64,000 nucleotides of DNA from Marinimicrobium sp. C6131 (lineage in GTDB: Bacteria; Pseudomonadota; Gammaproteobacteria; Pseudomonadales; Cellvibrionaceae): NCBI RefSeq assembly GCF_026153455.1, contig NZ_CP110629.1:2108001-2172000 (forward strand), in the 5' to 3' direction. Position numbers and translations under genes: made by a program. The notes below the pieces were generated by a model. The model made no database searches. It was not told where the DNA came from and saw nothing but the letters and a program-made list of their open reading frames with translations. Shown here one piece after another: positions 37,489 to 46,323 of the stretch (the stretch's first letter is position 1; every line of letters begins with the position of its first letter).

Positions 37489-38256
37489 TCAGGTCGCCAT
37501 CAGGCCGGCCGCGCCCTCCACCAGCAGTTTGATACCCGCGATCAGAAGCAGCCCGTAGCAGGTCCAGTAGAACCATCGATCCGACACCCGCTTATGCAGA
37601 TAAACGCCCAGCAACACCCCCAACGGCGCGAAGGGCAGAAGCACCAGTGCGGTGGTGACATTGCCGATATTCAATTGGCCGAAAAAGGCATAGGGCACCA
37701 GCTTGGTGTAGTTCACCACGCTGAAGAACAGCACTGTGGTGCCCACAAACACCGTTTTGGGCAGGTGTTGAGGCAACAGATAGATGGCAATGGGAGGGCC
37801 ACCCGCGTGAGCGATATAGCTGACGTAGCCGGACACACCGCTCCAGAAACCGCCCCGCCAGACGCTGGGGCCGTGCGCATGGAGCCGCTGCAGCAGGTAT
37901 TTGCCCCAGAGGTAGTGGCCCACAAAGTAGAGCGCCATGACGCCGATCATCAGGCGGATCATATCCACACTCATGTACTGGAAGGTCAGGGCGCCACCGA
38001 GCAGGCCCAACATGGCCCAGGGAAACATGATCTTCAGGTTGGCCCAGTCCCAGCGGCCGCGAAAGCTCCACAGGCTGACCAGGTCCATGGTACACAGAAT
38101 CGGCAGCAGAATGCCGGCGGCGACGCGGGGATCGATCATCAGACTCAGGGACGGCACGGCCAGAGTGCCCAGGCCGCCCCCGAATCCACCTTTTGACAGC
38201 CCCACCAATAACACCACCGGAATGGCCAGTGCGTAAAACTCCCAACCGCCGATCAT
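37489..38256 (-). CDS. TauE/SafE family membrane permease
   Basis: A 255-residue inner-membrane protein of the TauE/SafE (DUF81) family, implicated in export of sulfite or organosulfur compounds. The sequence shows seven to eight hydrophobic helices and two family repeats: the N-terminal GLSKGGFGGGLGTLAVP and the central SGVSGYVSYIAHAGGPP. Substrate cannot be assigned; no sulfur metabolism genes are nearby. Confidence 0.9.
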   Translation of the reverse strand: MIGGWEFYALAIPVVLLVGLSKGGFGGGLGTLAVPSLSLMIDPRVAAGILLPILCTMDLVSLWSFRGRWDWANLKIMFPWAMLGLLGGALTFQYMSVDMIRLMIGVMALYFVGHYLWGKYLLQRLHAHGPSVWRGGFWSGVSGYVSYIAHAGGPPIAIYLLPQHLPKTVFVGTTVLFFSVVNYTKLVPYAFFGQLNIGNVTTALVLLPFAPLGVLLGVYLHKRVSDRWFYWTCYGLLLIAGIKLLVEGAAGLMAT

Positions 38257-38313
38257 CCGCCGCTCCCGTCAAAAAGCGGCCATTGTACCAGCGCTTTGCC
38301 CCCTCAAGCGCGG

Positions 38314-38547
38314 CTATCCTTTGTCGGGATCCCCGCTGGAGCCGCCGGGGCCCTCCTTCTCGAGCCTTTCCAGCTCTTTCTGGTAGGCTTCCAGGTCTTC
38401 CCAGTCAAAGGGGGTTCCGGCATTCAGATGATCCGGGTGACGAGCCCGTTCCCTGGCGTGGGCCTGCAGGGAGTGATCTTCGTGCTCGTTCTCTTTGGCT
38501 TTTGCGCGCTCACGCTCGTACTTTTTCAAAAACTCTGACGCTTTCAT
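38314..38547 (-). CDS. Small charged hypothetical protein
   Basis: A 77-residue, strongly charged, probably alpha-helical cytoplasmic protein. The ATG at 38547 is fixed by GGAGG seven bases upstream (MKASEFLKKYERERAKAKEN). The C-terminus is Gly/Asp rich (EGPGGSSGDPDKG). No family is recognised with confidence. It is transcribed away from the GST gene; the start codons are 79 bases apart. Confidence 0.7.
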   Translation of the reverse strand: MKASEFLKKYERERAKAKENEHEDHSLQAHARERARHPDHLNAGTPFDWEDLEAYQKELERLEKEGPGGSSGDPDKG

Positions 38548-38626
38548 TGCACACCTCCGGACCCCTTGGCCCCAAAAACCACACTTTTCCGTTATCATTA
38601 GGACAACATCAGAGGAGTCACTATCC

Positions 38627-39184
38627 ATGCAACTGTTTGGCAGCTATACCTCCCCCTACGTTCGCCACTGCCGCATCGCCCTGGCAGAGACCGGCCTGCG
38701 CTGCGAATTCATCGAGAGCGATGCCCGCACCAGCGCCGAGCGCTCACCCAGTCAGAAACTGCCCTTTTTGCAGGACGGCGAACTGCTGTTGACCGACTCG
38801 TCCTCCATCCTGCGCTACCTGCGGGAAAAAGCGGGTCAGACTTTCTTTCCCAGTCTTCGCGATTTCGACGACTTCTGCCTGACCAACACCCTGATGGATG
38901 CCGCTCAAATACTGCTGGTACTGGAGCGGGACGGCCTGACCCCCGAACACAGCCCGTATCTGGAGCGACAGAGCCGCCGCATCGACACCTGCCTGGATGC
39001 CCTGGCCCAGCGCCCGCTGAGCAACCAGGCCCCCTACAGCGACTTTGAGCTGCGTCTGGGATGCGTTCTGGCCTGGGGACGTTACCGGAAGCGCTTCAGC
39101 TTCCACCAATACCCCAGTCTTACGGAGCTGCTGGAAGGCCTGGATCAATACGCGCCTTTTGCCGAAACGGCGCCACCCAAGTGA
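38627..39184 (+). CDS. Glutathione S-transferase family protein
   Basis: A 185-residue GST-like protein. The ATG at 38627 follows GAGGAG and begins the thioredoxin-like domain (MQLFGSYTSPYVRHCRIALA); residues 50-70 contain the cis-Pro (KLPFL) and TDSSSILRYL glutathione-binding segments; the remaining C-terminal helical domain is short. Ser/Tyr residues near the N-terminus could activate glutathione. Function is probably detoxification or reduction; no operon partner. Confidence 0.88.
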   Translation: MQLFGSYTSPYVRHCRIALAETGLRCEFIESDARTSAERSPSQKLPFLQDGELLLTDSSSILRYLREKAGQTFFPSLRDFDDFCLTNTLMDAAQILLVLERDGLTPEHSPYLERQSRRIDTCLDALAQRPLSNQAPYSDFELRLGCVLAWGRYRKRFSFHQYPSLTELLEGLDQYAPFAETAPPK

Positions 39185-39279
39185 TCCAGCTCGACGCCGG
39201 CCCAGTATCTGCAGATAGAGCGACCAGACATCCACCCAACCAGCGGTGACCCCGATCAGACGCGAGAACCGACACGACC

Positions 39280-40308
39280 ATGACTGAGCGACAGACCCAG
39301 CACCCACAGCGCGGCCGGGCGCCCACTCTGATCGACGTGGCCAAAGTGGCGGGCGTCTCTCCCATTACCGTCTCCCGGGCACTGAATCAGCCCGAACGGG
39401 TCTCGGAAAAGGCGCGGGCCAAAGTGGCCGCCGCGGTCGAGAAAACCGGCTACCTGCCCAACATGCTCGCCGGCAGCCTGGCCACCCAGAGCAGCCGCCT
39501 GGTGGCGCTGATTGTGCCGACAATCGCCAACCCGATCTTCGCCGAAACCGTCCGGGCCATTACCGAAACCCTGGAGCAGGCCGGGTATCAGACGCTGCTC
39601 GGGCTATCCGGTTATTCGGAGGCGCAGGAGCAGGACCTGCTCGAAGCCATTCTCTGCCGTCGCCCGGATGGCATCATCCTCACCGGCCTGAACCATACCG
39701 GGATCAGCCGGACCCGCCTCAAGGCCGCCGCCATCCCCATCGTCGAAACCTGGGACCTGGGGGAGCAACCGCTCGACGCCCTGGTCGGCTTCTCTCATCG
39801 CGAGGTGGGTCACGCTGTGGGGCAGTATTTGCTGGACCAGGGCCATCGGCGCTTCGTGGCCATCAGTGCCGACGACCAACGCGCCGAAGCCCGATTAGCG
39901 GGCTTCATGCAGGCGCTGGAAGAAGCCGGCCTCACCCCCGAGGCCGTTGAGCGACTTGAAACCCCCGCCCGCTTCAGCCAGGGGCGTCAAGCCTTCGCCC
40001 ACCTGCTGGAGCGGGGCATCCGGGCCGAAGCGGTGTACTGTAGCTCGGACACCCTGGCCCAGGGGGTGATGACCGAAGCCAGGGCGCGGGGCATCGACAT
40101 TCCCGGTGACATGGCGTTAATCGGCTTTGGCGATCTGGACTTCGCCGCCCATACGCTTCCGTCACTCAGCTCCGTACAGATCAACGGGGCCGAAATCGGC
40201 TACCGGGCCGCCCGCCACCTGCTCAATGCCATGACCGGCGAGCACCCACCCGCCGACCCCGTCACCATCGACGTGGGCTTCCAGATCGTCAAGCGCGACA
40301 GCGCCTGA
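39280..40308 (+). CDS. LacI family transcriptional regulator, GntR-like
   Basis: A 342-residue repressor with the classic LacI N-terminal HTH and hinge (TLIDVAKVAGVSPITVSRAL, residues about 16-35) and a periplasmic-binding-protein-like sensor domain starting near LVALIVPTIANPIF. It most resembles gluconate-repressor-type LacI members, which sense sugar acids. It is followed after 118 bases by a sugar-acid dehydratase operon whose leader holds a palindrome (40347-40362) of LacI-operator type. The same palindrome precedes the pectinolytic operon at 54283, so this protein probably controls both. No other LacI gene is in the window. Confidence 0.93.
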   Translation: MTERQTQHPQRGRAPTLIDVAKVAGVSPITVSRALNQPERVSEKARAKVAAAVEKTGYLPNMLAGSLATQSSRLVALIVPTIANPIFAETVRAITETLEQAGYQTLLGLSGYSEAQEQDLLEAILCRRPDGIILTGLNHTGISRTRLKAAAIPIVETWDLGEQPLDALVGFSHREVGHAVGQYLLDQGHRRFVAISADDQRAEARLAGFMQALEEAGLTPEAVERLETPARFSQGRQAFAHLLERGIRAEAVYCSSDTLAQGVMTEARARGIDIPGDMALIGFGDLDFAAHTLPSLSSVQINGAEIGYRAARHLLNAMTGEHPPADPVTIDVGFQIVKRDSA

Positions 40309-40346
40309 CTGCCGCTTTTTTTCAAATCCGGGCTTGCAATCCAAAA

Positions 40347-40362
40347 ATGATTGCGCAATCAT
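40347..40362. promoter_or_regulatory. Perfect palindromic operator, site 1 (LacI type)
   Basis: ATGATTGCGCAATCAT, a 16-bp perfect palindrome with the central CG typical of LacI-family operators. It lies 65-80 bases before the dehydratase start. A 14-bp identical core recurs at 54329-54342. Confidence 0.8.
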
Positions 40363-40426
40363 GACCGCTATCAACCGGCCCCAAGGGCTGAAAAAGCATC
40401 CATAAAAACACAGTCGAGAGAATCCT

Positions 40427-42169
40427 ATGAGCCAGCCCAAACGCTCCCCTGAAGAGCTGCGCAGCCATCGCTGGTATGGCGTCAAAGACCTGCGCTCCTT
40501 CGGCCACCGCTCCCGAACCGCCCAAATGGGCTACACCCGCGATGACTACGCCGGCAAGCCGGTGATCGCCATCGTCAACACCTGGAGCGACATCAACCCC
40601 TGCCACACCCACTTCAAGCAGCGGGTGGAAGAGGTCAAACGGGGGGTCTGGCAAGCGGGGGGCTTCCCGGTGGAACTGCCCGCCTCCACCCTGTCCGAGC
40701 CCTTCCAGAAACCCACGGCCATGCTCTATCGCAATATGCTGGCCATGGAAACCGAAGAGCTGCTGCGCGCCTACCCGGCCGACGGCGTCGTGCTGATGGG
40801 TGGCTGTGACAAAACCACCCCGGCGCTGATCATGGGCGCCATCTCCGCCAACCTGCCCGCCATTTTTGTGCCCGCCGGGCCCATGCTGCGCGGAAACTGG
40901 CAGGGCAAGACCCTGGGCAGTGGTTCCGACACCTGGAAATACTGGGCCGAACTGCGCGCCGGCAACATCACCGAGGAAGACTGGCAGGGGGTGGAAAGCG
41001 GCATTGCCCGCTCCCCGGGGCACTGCATGACCATGGGTACCGCCTCCACCATGACCAGCGTGGCGGAAACCCTGGGCCTGTGCCTGACCGGCGCCGCCTC
41101 CATTCCCGCGCCGGATTCGCGCCACGCGCAGATGGCCTGCAGCACCGGCAAGCGCATCGTGGAAATGGTCTGGGAGGACCTCACCCCGAAAGACATTCTC
41201 ACCGAAGCCGCGTTCGACAACGCGATCAGGGTAGCTCTGGCGCTATCCGGCTCCACCAACTCGATTGTGCATATCATCGCCATGGCCCGCCGCGCGGGAT
41301 TCCCCCTGACCCTCGACCGCTTCGACGCCCTCGCCCGGCACACGCCGGTGATTGCCAACCTGCGCCCCGCCGGTGCCTACCTGATGGAAGACTTCTACTA
41401 CGCCGGCGGCCTGCCCGCGTTGCAGGAGGTGATGAAATCCCTGCTGGATCTGGACCAGCGCACCGTGACCGGCAAAACCCTGGGTGAAAATATCGCCGGC
41501 GCCCGGGTCTTTAATGACGACGTCATCCGTTCCCTGGACAACGCGCTGTCCGAGCGGGACGGCATTGCCGTACTGCGTGGCAATCTCGCACCCGATGGCG
41601 CGGTGATCAAACCGCCCGCCGCCGAACCGCACCTGCTGGTCCACACCGGCCCGGCGGTGGTCTTTGAAAACCATCAGGACATGAGCGAGCGCATCGACGA
41701 CCCGGCCCTGGACATCGATGAGCACTCCATTATTGTGCTCAAAAGCGCTGGCCCCCAGGGCGCACCGGGCATGCCCGAGTGGGGCCAGTTGCCCATCCCG
41801 AAAAAGCTGCTGGAGAAAGGCGTGCGCGACATGCTGCGGATCTCCGATGCGCGCATGAGCGGTACCAGCTACGGCGCCTGTGTATTACACGTGGCTCCGG
41901 AGTCCCACGTGGGCGGTCCACTGGCCTTTGTACAGACCGGCGACCTGATCGAACTCAACGTACCGGAACGCAAGCTCAATGTCCTGATCGACGAGAACGA
42001 GATGGCCCGCCGACGTGCCGCCTGGAAAGCCCCGGAGCCCAAATTCACCCGCGGCTGGGGCGCCCTCTACCAGGCCCATGTCAGTCAGGCCAATGAAGGC
42101 TGCGACTTCGACTTCCTGGAAACCATTCCGGTGACCGACATCACCGACCAGGAACCCGATATTCACTGA
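40427..42169 (+). CDS. IlvD/Edd family sugar-acid dehydratase (L-arabinonate/D-xylonate dehydratase-like)
   Basis: A 580-residue Fe-S dependent dehydratase that would convert an aldonate to its 2-keto-3-deoxy derivative. Family landmarks: MGGCDKTTPALIMGA and GHCMTMGTASTM with cluster cysteines, LSGSTNSIVHI-like substrate segment, and a C-terminal SDARMSGTSYG. Length and neighbours (DapA-type dehydratase, alpha-ketoglutaric semialdehyde dehydrogenase, no valine/isoleucine genes) argue for the pentonate-type dehydratases of the Weimberg pathway rather than branched-chain IlvD or phosphogluconate Edd. L-arabinonate or D-xylonate is most likely; hexonates are possible. Confidence 0.9.
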   Translation: MSQPKRSPEELRSHRWYGVKDLRSFGHRSRTAQMGYTRDDYAGKPVIAIVNTWSDINPCHTHFKQRVEEVKRGVWQAGGFPVELPASTLSEPFQKPTAMLYRNMLAMETEELLRAYPADGVVLMGGCDKTTPALIMGAISANLPAIFVPAGPMLRGNWQGKTLGSGSDTWKYWAELRAGNITEEDWQGVESGIARSPGHCMTMGTASTMTSVAETLGLCLTGAASIPAPDSRHAQMACSTGKRIVEMVWEDLTPKDILTEAAFDNAIRVALALSGSTNSIVHIIAMARRAGFPLTLDRFDALARHTPVIANLRPAGAYLMEDFYYAGGLPALQEVMKSLLDLDQRTVTGKTLGENIAGARVFNDDVIRSLDNALSERDGIAVLRGNLAPDGAVIKPPAAEPHLLVHTGPAVVFENHQDMSERIDDPALDIDEHSIIVLKSAGPQGAPGMPEWGQLPIPKKLLEKGVRDMLRISDARMSGTSYGACVLHVAPESHVGGPLAFVQTGDLIELNVPERKLNVLIDENEMARRRAAWKAPEPKFTRGWGALYQAHVSQANEGCDFDFLETIPVTDITDQEPDIH

Positions 42170-42198
42170 GGCGCCCAGACCAACACGAGAGAGTCATT

Positions 42199-43089
42199 AT
42201 GTACAAAGCCATCCGCACTGCCCTGAACGGTATCTCCGGGGTACACATCACGCCCTATGACAGCACGGGCGAGGTCGATCGGCCGCTGTTGCACAGAGTG
42301 GTCGATCGCATCGCCAGCGCCGGCATTCACAACATCGTCACCGGCGGCAACACCGGCGAGTTCTACGCTCAGGACCTGGACGAAGTGGTGCTCGGCTACC
42401 AGATTGCGGTCGAGGCCAACGCCGGTCGCGCCAAAGTCACTGCCGGCGTCGGGCGCAGCGGCCGGGAAGCCATCCGCCTGGCAAAAGCCGCGCAAGAGGC
42501 CGGCGCCGACGCCCTGATGATCCACCAGCCACCGGACCCCTTCTGCTCGCCCCGGCTGGTCATCGACTATATTCAACAGATCGCCGACAGCACCGACCTG
42601 CCCATCATCGCCTACGCGCGCAGCCCCGGTCTGGAGCCGGCTCACTTCGTCCGCCTGGCGAAAATAGAGAATGTGGTGGCGGTCAAGTATGCTGTGCCCG
42701 ACCCGATCCGTCTGGGTGAATGCATCCGTGCCACCCAAGGCAGCCCTCTACAATGGTTGTGCGGCCTGGCGGAAAGCTGGGCCCTGCCCTTCTACGCCTG
42801 CGGCGCCCGGGGTTTTACATCGGGACTGGTAAATGTCGCCCCGGAGTTGTCCTTGGCGATCCACGCCGCACTGGAGCGCGAAGCGATGAGTGAGGCCCGG
42901 GCTTTGGTGGATAAGATTGGCGAGTTCGAAAAAATGCGGACCTTTGAATCCAATGGCGCAAATGTGACGGTGGTGAAAGAGGCGATGCAGATTCAGGGGT
43001 GGCCAGTGGGGCCGACGCGCGCGCCTGGTGTTGTTGAGTTGAGTGAGACACAGCGTGAGGCGCTGAAAAAGATTTTGAAGGGTTGGTGA
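42199..43089 (+). CDS. DapA/NAL family 2-keto-3-deoxy-sugar-acid dehydratase or aldolase
   Basis: A 296-residue class I Schiff-base enzyme. Lys163 (VVAVKYAV) is the imine-forming lysine and Tyr139 (IIAYAR) the catalytic tyrosine; GGNTGEFYA corresponds to the phosphate/carboxylate loop of the family. Between an aldonate dehydratase and a ketoglutaric semialdehyde dehydrogenase it probably dehydrates and, for acid substrates, converts 2-keto-3-deoxy-pentonate to alpha-ketoglutaric semialdehyde (L-KDA dehydratase type); lysine biosynthesis is unlikely. The ATG follows GAGAG. Only 29 bases separate it from the dehydratase gene. Confidence 0.88.
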   Translation: MYKAIRTALNGISGVHITPYDSTGEVDRPLLHRVVDRIASAGIHNIVTGGNTGEFYAQDLDEVVLGYQIAVEANAGRAKVTAGVGRSGREAIRLAKAAQEAGADALMIHQPPDPFCSPRLVIDYIQQIADSTDLPIIAYARSPGLEPAHFVRLAKIENVVAVKYAVPDPIRLGECIRATQGSPLQWLCGLAESWALPFYACGARGFTSGLVNVAPELSLAIHAALEREAMSEARALVDKIGEFEKMRTFESNGANVTVVKEAMQIQGWPVGPTRAPGVVELSETQREALKKILKGW

Positions 43090-43180
43090 TGACAAAGGAC
43101 ATCAGGAGACAGTGCTTCGAACGGAATGCTGCGGTGCCAGATTAACGTTTCGGGAAATAGCACCCACACCAACGTTCCAT

Positions 43181-43310
43181 TTGGCACTGAGGGGCGGGAA
43201 GGGGGAACACCTTTTCAGGACCGTAAGCGGAGGGACTCCGCGCGTCGAGCCCCCAGGGATGGGTTCACGGCGTGTCCTGAAAAGGTGTTCCCCCTTTCCG
43301 GACCGGACGT
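43181..43310 (-). repeat. Structured dispersed repeat, copy A
   Basis: A 27-nt inverted repeat (43195-43221 with 43274-43300, one mismatch) encloses a 52-nt loop containing a smaller hairpin (GCGGAG-gga-CTCCGC). In minus orientation it aligns with copy B at 55982-56105: the loop start ACGCCGTGAA, TCCCTG and GGCTCG are shared, and flanks CCTCAGTGCCAA and CGTCCGG are shared, while stem letters differ in a compensating way. It fills the gap between the DapA-type and tctC genes, inside an otherwise tight operon. Confidence 0.85.
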
Positions 43311-43386
43311 TGCGACACCACCGAAATTTCACAAGTCAAAATCACAAAGAATCGAATAACAATCAACGGAAAACAGGTGAGAGACT

Positions 43387-44328
43387 ATGCGACGGTTGAT
43401 CGACCGCTGCTTGATGATAATGGTCCTGGTGATGATCGCGGGGCCACTGCAGGCAGACGACCACTACCCGGCTGAGCTGGTGAAAATTTATGTTCCGTCT
43501 TCACCCGGCGGATCCACCGATGCCATTGCCCGGGTGTTTGCCAAACACTTTGAACAGGTAACCGGCAGCGCCGTGGCCATCGTCAACCAGACCGGGGGCG
43601 GGGGCGTTATTGCGGCGCATTCCGTCGCGCGATCCAAACCCAATGGCGGCACCCTGCTGCTCTATCACACCGCCCTGCACGTCTCCCACGCGCTCGGCCG
43701 GTCACCCTATCAATACAAAGACTTTACCCCATTGGCCACCCTCAGCATGGTCAACGACGTCTACGCCGTGCGCGCCGATGCGCCTTATAAAACCCTGAAA
43801 GAAGTGCTCGACTACACCCGCACGCACGACGGCAAAATCACCGTGGGCTCACAGTTCGGCGCCACCACCCAGATCAAGGGCCAGGCACTCACCCAGTTGT
43901 ACCCCGAAGGCTTCCGGGTGGTGGACTCGGGCAGTGAATCCAAACGGATTACCGCGCTGCTGGGCGAAAAGGTGGACCTGATCAGCATGAGCGTCGCCAG
44001 TGCTCTGCAGTTCGAGCGCAATGGTGATGTACGCATTCTCGGCGTCATGAACAACACCCCGGACCCCTTCGCGCCGGATTGGCCCACAGCCCCCAGCCAG
44101 GGGGTACCCGCGCATCTGCCCCAGGTGTTTGCCGTCTACGGACCGGCGGATTTACCCGCCGAAGTCATCGAACAGTTTGACGCGGTGATGGCGCAGATTC
44201 ATCAGGACCCCACCTACCAGAGGGCGATCAAAACCGTGCGCCAGAGTCCCGAATACCGAAATCACAAAGACGCGGCCACTTTTCTGGCTGAAGAATACCG
44301 GTTTATTGAAAAAGTGGTGAACCCATGA
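43387..44328 (+). CDS. tctC: TctC-type periplasmic solute-binding protein
   Basis: The 313-residue substrate receptor of a tripartite tricarboxylate transporter (TTT). The signal peptide ends near LQADD (residue 23). Family signatures are IYVPSSPGGSTDAIARVFA, VNQTGGGGVIAA and the late VGSQFGATTQIKGQA. TTT receptors bind small organic acids; the operon (dehydratase, KGSA dehydrogenase) points to an aldonate or related sugar acid instead of citrate. It overlaps tctB by four bases (ATGA). Confidence 0.9.
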   Translation: MRRLIDRCLMIMVLVMIAGPLQADDHYPAELVKIYVPSSPGGSTDAIARVFAKHFEQVTGSAVAIVNQTGGGGVIAAHSVARSKPNGGTLLLYHTALHVSHALGRSPYQYKDFTPLATLSMVNDVYAVRADAPYKTLKEVLDYTRTHDGKITVGSQFGATTQIKGQALTQLYPEGFRVVDSGSESKRITALLGEKVDLISMSVASALQFERNGDVRILGVMNNTPDPFAPDWPTAPSQGVPAHLPQVFAVYGPADLPAEVIEQFDAVMAQIHQDPTYQRAIKTVRQSPEYRNHKDAATFLAEEYRFIEKVVNP

Positions 44329-44846
44329 GCCGGTCCTTCGCTGAACGACTGAATGCGGTGCCCGCCGACCGCTGGTTTGGTCTTGCGACCATCGGCTGCT
44401 CCGGTCTGCTGTACAGCATTTACTGGCAGGACACCCTGAAGCCCACCCTGGGTGATCCCGGGCCCATGTTGTTGCCCGGCCTGATCGCCGTGTTGCTGAC
44501 GATGCTGGGCTTGATTCTGCTGATCAGGCCTTCGACGGATAACGAACCGGAAGAGGAGGCGGATACGTCCGGTGAGTTGCGTCCCTGGCGCGGCGCCTTC
44601 TCTGTTCTGGCCGTTCTGGCTTACGCCTGGGTACTGCCCAATCTCGGCTACGCCGTCAGCACCGCCGTATTCTTTGCCCTGAGCACCTGGCTGCTGGGTC
44701 GCTTGACGTTGAAGGCCGGAGTGCAATGTTGTGTCGTTGCAGTACTGGTGGCCCTCGCCACCCAGTATCTGCTGGCTTCAGTGCTCAATGTCAGTCTGCC
44801 CGAGGGAGAATGGCTCTACGTCCTGAAGGGGATGCTTTATGATTGA
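44325..44846 (+). CDS. tctB: TctB-type small membrane subunit of TTT transporter
   Basis: A 173-residue inner-membrane protein with four hydrophobic segments, the small subunit of the tripartite transporter. Sequence conservation of this subunit is low; the call rests on size, topology (for example ATIGCSGLLYSIYWQ and the pair of C-terminal helices) and its fixed place between tctC and tctA, with overlaps of four and eight bases. Confidence 0.85.
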   Translation: MSRSFAERLNAVPADRWFGLATIGCSGLLYSIYWQDTLKPTLGDPGPMLLPGLIAVLLTMLGLILLIRPSTDNEPEEEADTSGELRPWRGAFSVLAVLAYAWVLPNLGYAVSTAVFFALSTWLLGRLTLKAGVQCCVVAVLVALATQYLLASVLNVSLPEGEWLYVLKGMLYD

Positions 44847-46323
44847 GCTGTTCGTCGCAGGCGTCTGGGAACTGTTACAACCCCAGGTACTGATCGTTCT
44901 GTTTCTGGCCTGCATTGTCGGGCTGGTGATCGGCGCCCTGCCGGGGCTCAATGCCACCATGGCGGTAGCCATCATTCTACCCCTGACCTTCAGCTTCAAT
45001 GCCCACTTGGGCATGGCAACCCTGGTGGCCGTGTATATCGGTGGCATCTGTGGCGGTCTGGTATCGGCCATTCTTCTGCGGATTCCGGGTACCCCCTCAT
45101 CGGTTGCCACCACCTTTGACGGCTACCCGCTGGCCCAACAGGGGCAGGCGGTCAAAGCGTTGGGCACTGCCATGCTCGCCTCCTACGCCGGCGGGATGTT
45201 CAGCCTGCTGGTGCTGGTAATGTTTGCCCCGATGGTGGCGCGCCTGGCGATCAATTTCGGTCCCGCCGAGTACTTTGCCCTGTCGGTCATGGCGCTGACC
45301 ATGGTGGCCGCACTGGCCGGCAAGAGCCTGGTCAAGGGCGCGATCACCGCACTGCTGGGTATGGCGTTCAGTATGGTGGGTATGGCGCCCATTGATGGCA
45401 CGCCGCGTTTTACTTTTGGAGAGATCAATCTCTGGGCCGGGATCGGGCTGGTGCCGTTCATGATCGGCCTGTTTGCCATCTCCCAGGTACTGCGCGAGCT
45501 GTTTCGGGAAACACCCCGGCCCAAGGTGGACATGACCATCAAAGGCGTGGGCGTCACCCTCGGAGAAATCAAGCGCAATATCATCAACGTGTTTCGCTCC
45601 TCCGGCATTGGTGTGGGCATCGGCGTGCTGCCAGGGATTGGCGGCGCGGCTTCGAACATGATCGCCTATGCCACCGCCCGCCAGAGTTCCAGAAACCCGG
45701 ACAGCTTTGGCAAAGGCAATGTCGATGGCGTCTGGGCCTCGGAGTCCGCTGGCAACGCCAGCATTGGCGGCGCCCTGTTGCCATTGATCACCTTGGGGAT
45801 TCCCGGCGATGGGGTCACGGCCATCATCATCGGCGGCTTCATGATTCACGGATTGCAGCCGGGGCCATTGCTGTTTACCGATAACCCCGACATCGTCGGC
45901 ATCATCTACGCCGCTTTCTTTATTGCCTGCACCATTACGTTGCTGTTTCAACTGGCAACCCTGAGAATTTTTCCTCGGGTGCTGATGATGCCGCGCCGTT
46001 TCCTGCTTCCCGCCATTACCGTACTGGCGGTGATGGGCGCTTACGCGGCGGACAATAACCCCTTTGATATTGGCGTTATGCTGGCCTTCGGTGTCCTGGG
46101 CTTCGTCCTGGAAAAATACCGCTACCCACTCAGCCCCATGGTGCTCGGGTTTATTCTCGGCCCCATTCTGGAAACCAATCTGCGCCGGGCCCTGATGCTC
46201 ACTGACGGCCAGGTGCTGCCCATGGTGACCCAGCCGGTGGCCGCCGGTTTTCTGGTGGTCGCTCTGGCCATTCTCATTATTTCCCTCATCCCACACATTC
46301 GTCGTAAACAGGTGTCAACATGA
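44839..46323 (+). CDS. tctA: TctA-type large permease subunit of TTT transporter
   Basis: A 494-residue inner-membrane permease with about 11-12 helices. TctA signatures are GALPGLNATMAVAIILPLTF near the N-terminus and GVLPGIGGAASNMIAYATAR in the repeat half, plus ITLGIPGDGVTAIIIGG. It works with the TctC and TctB homologues encoded immediately upstream to import an organic acid using ion gradients. The stop overlaps the start of the semialdehyde dehydrogenase gene (ATGA), so the two are translationally coupled. Confidence 0.94.
   Translation: MIELFVAGVWELLQPQVLIVLFLACIVGLVIGALPGLNATMAVAIILPLTFSFNAHLGMATLVAVYIGGICGGLVSAILLRIPGTPSSVATTFDGYPLAQQGQAVKALGTAMLASYAGGMFSLLVLVMFAPMVARLAINFGPAEYFALSVMALTMVAALAGKSLVKGAITALLGMAFSMVGMAPIDGTPRFTFGEINLWAGIGLVPFMIGLFAISQVLRELFRETPRPKVDMTIKGVGVTLGEIKRNIINVFRSSGIGVGIGVLPGIGGAASNMIAYATARQSSRNPDSFGKGNVDGVWASESAGNASIGGALLPLITLGIPGDGVTAIIIGGFMIHGLQPGPLLFTDNPDIVGIIYAAFFIACTITLLFQLATLRIFPRVLMMPRRFLLPAITVLAVMGAYAADNNPFDIGVMLAFGVLGFVLEKYRYPLSPMVLGFILGPILETNLRRALMLTDGQVLPMVTQPVAAGFLVVALAILIISLIPHIRRKQVST

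Noticed and set aside
40427..42169. Branched-chain dihydroxy-acid dehydratase (ilvD) as the identity of the IlvD/Edd gene
   Set aside because: Neighbours are sugar-acid catabolism and transport genes with a LacI operator and no ilv genes; pentonate-type dehydratase fits better.
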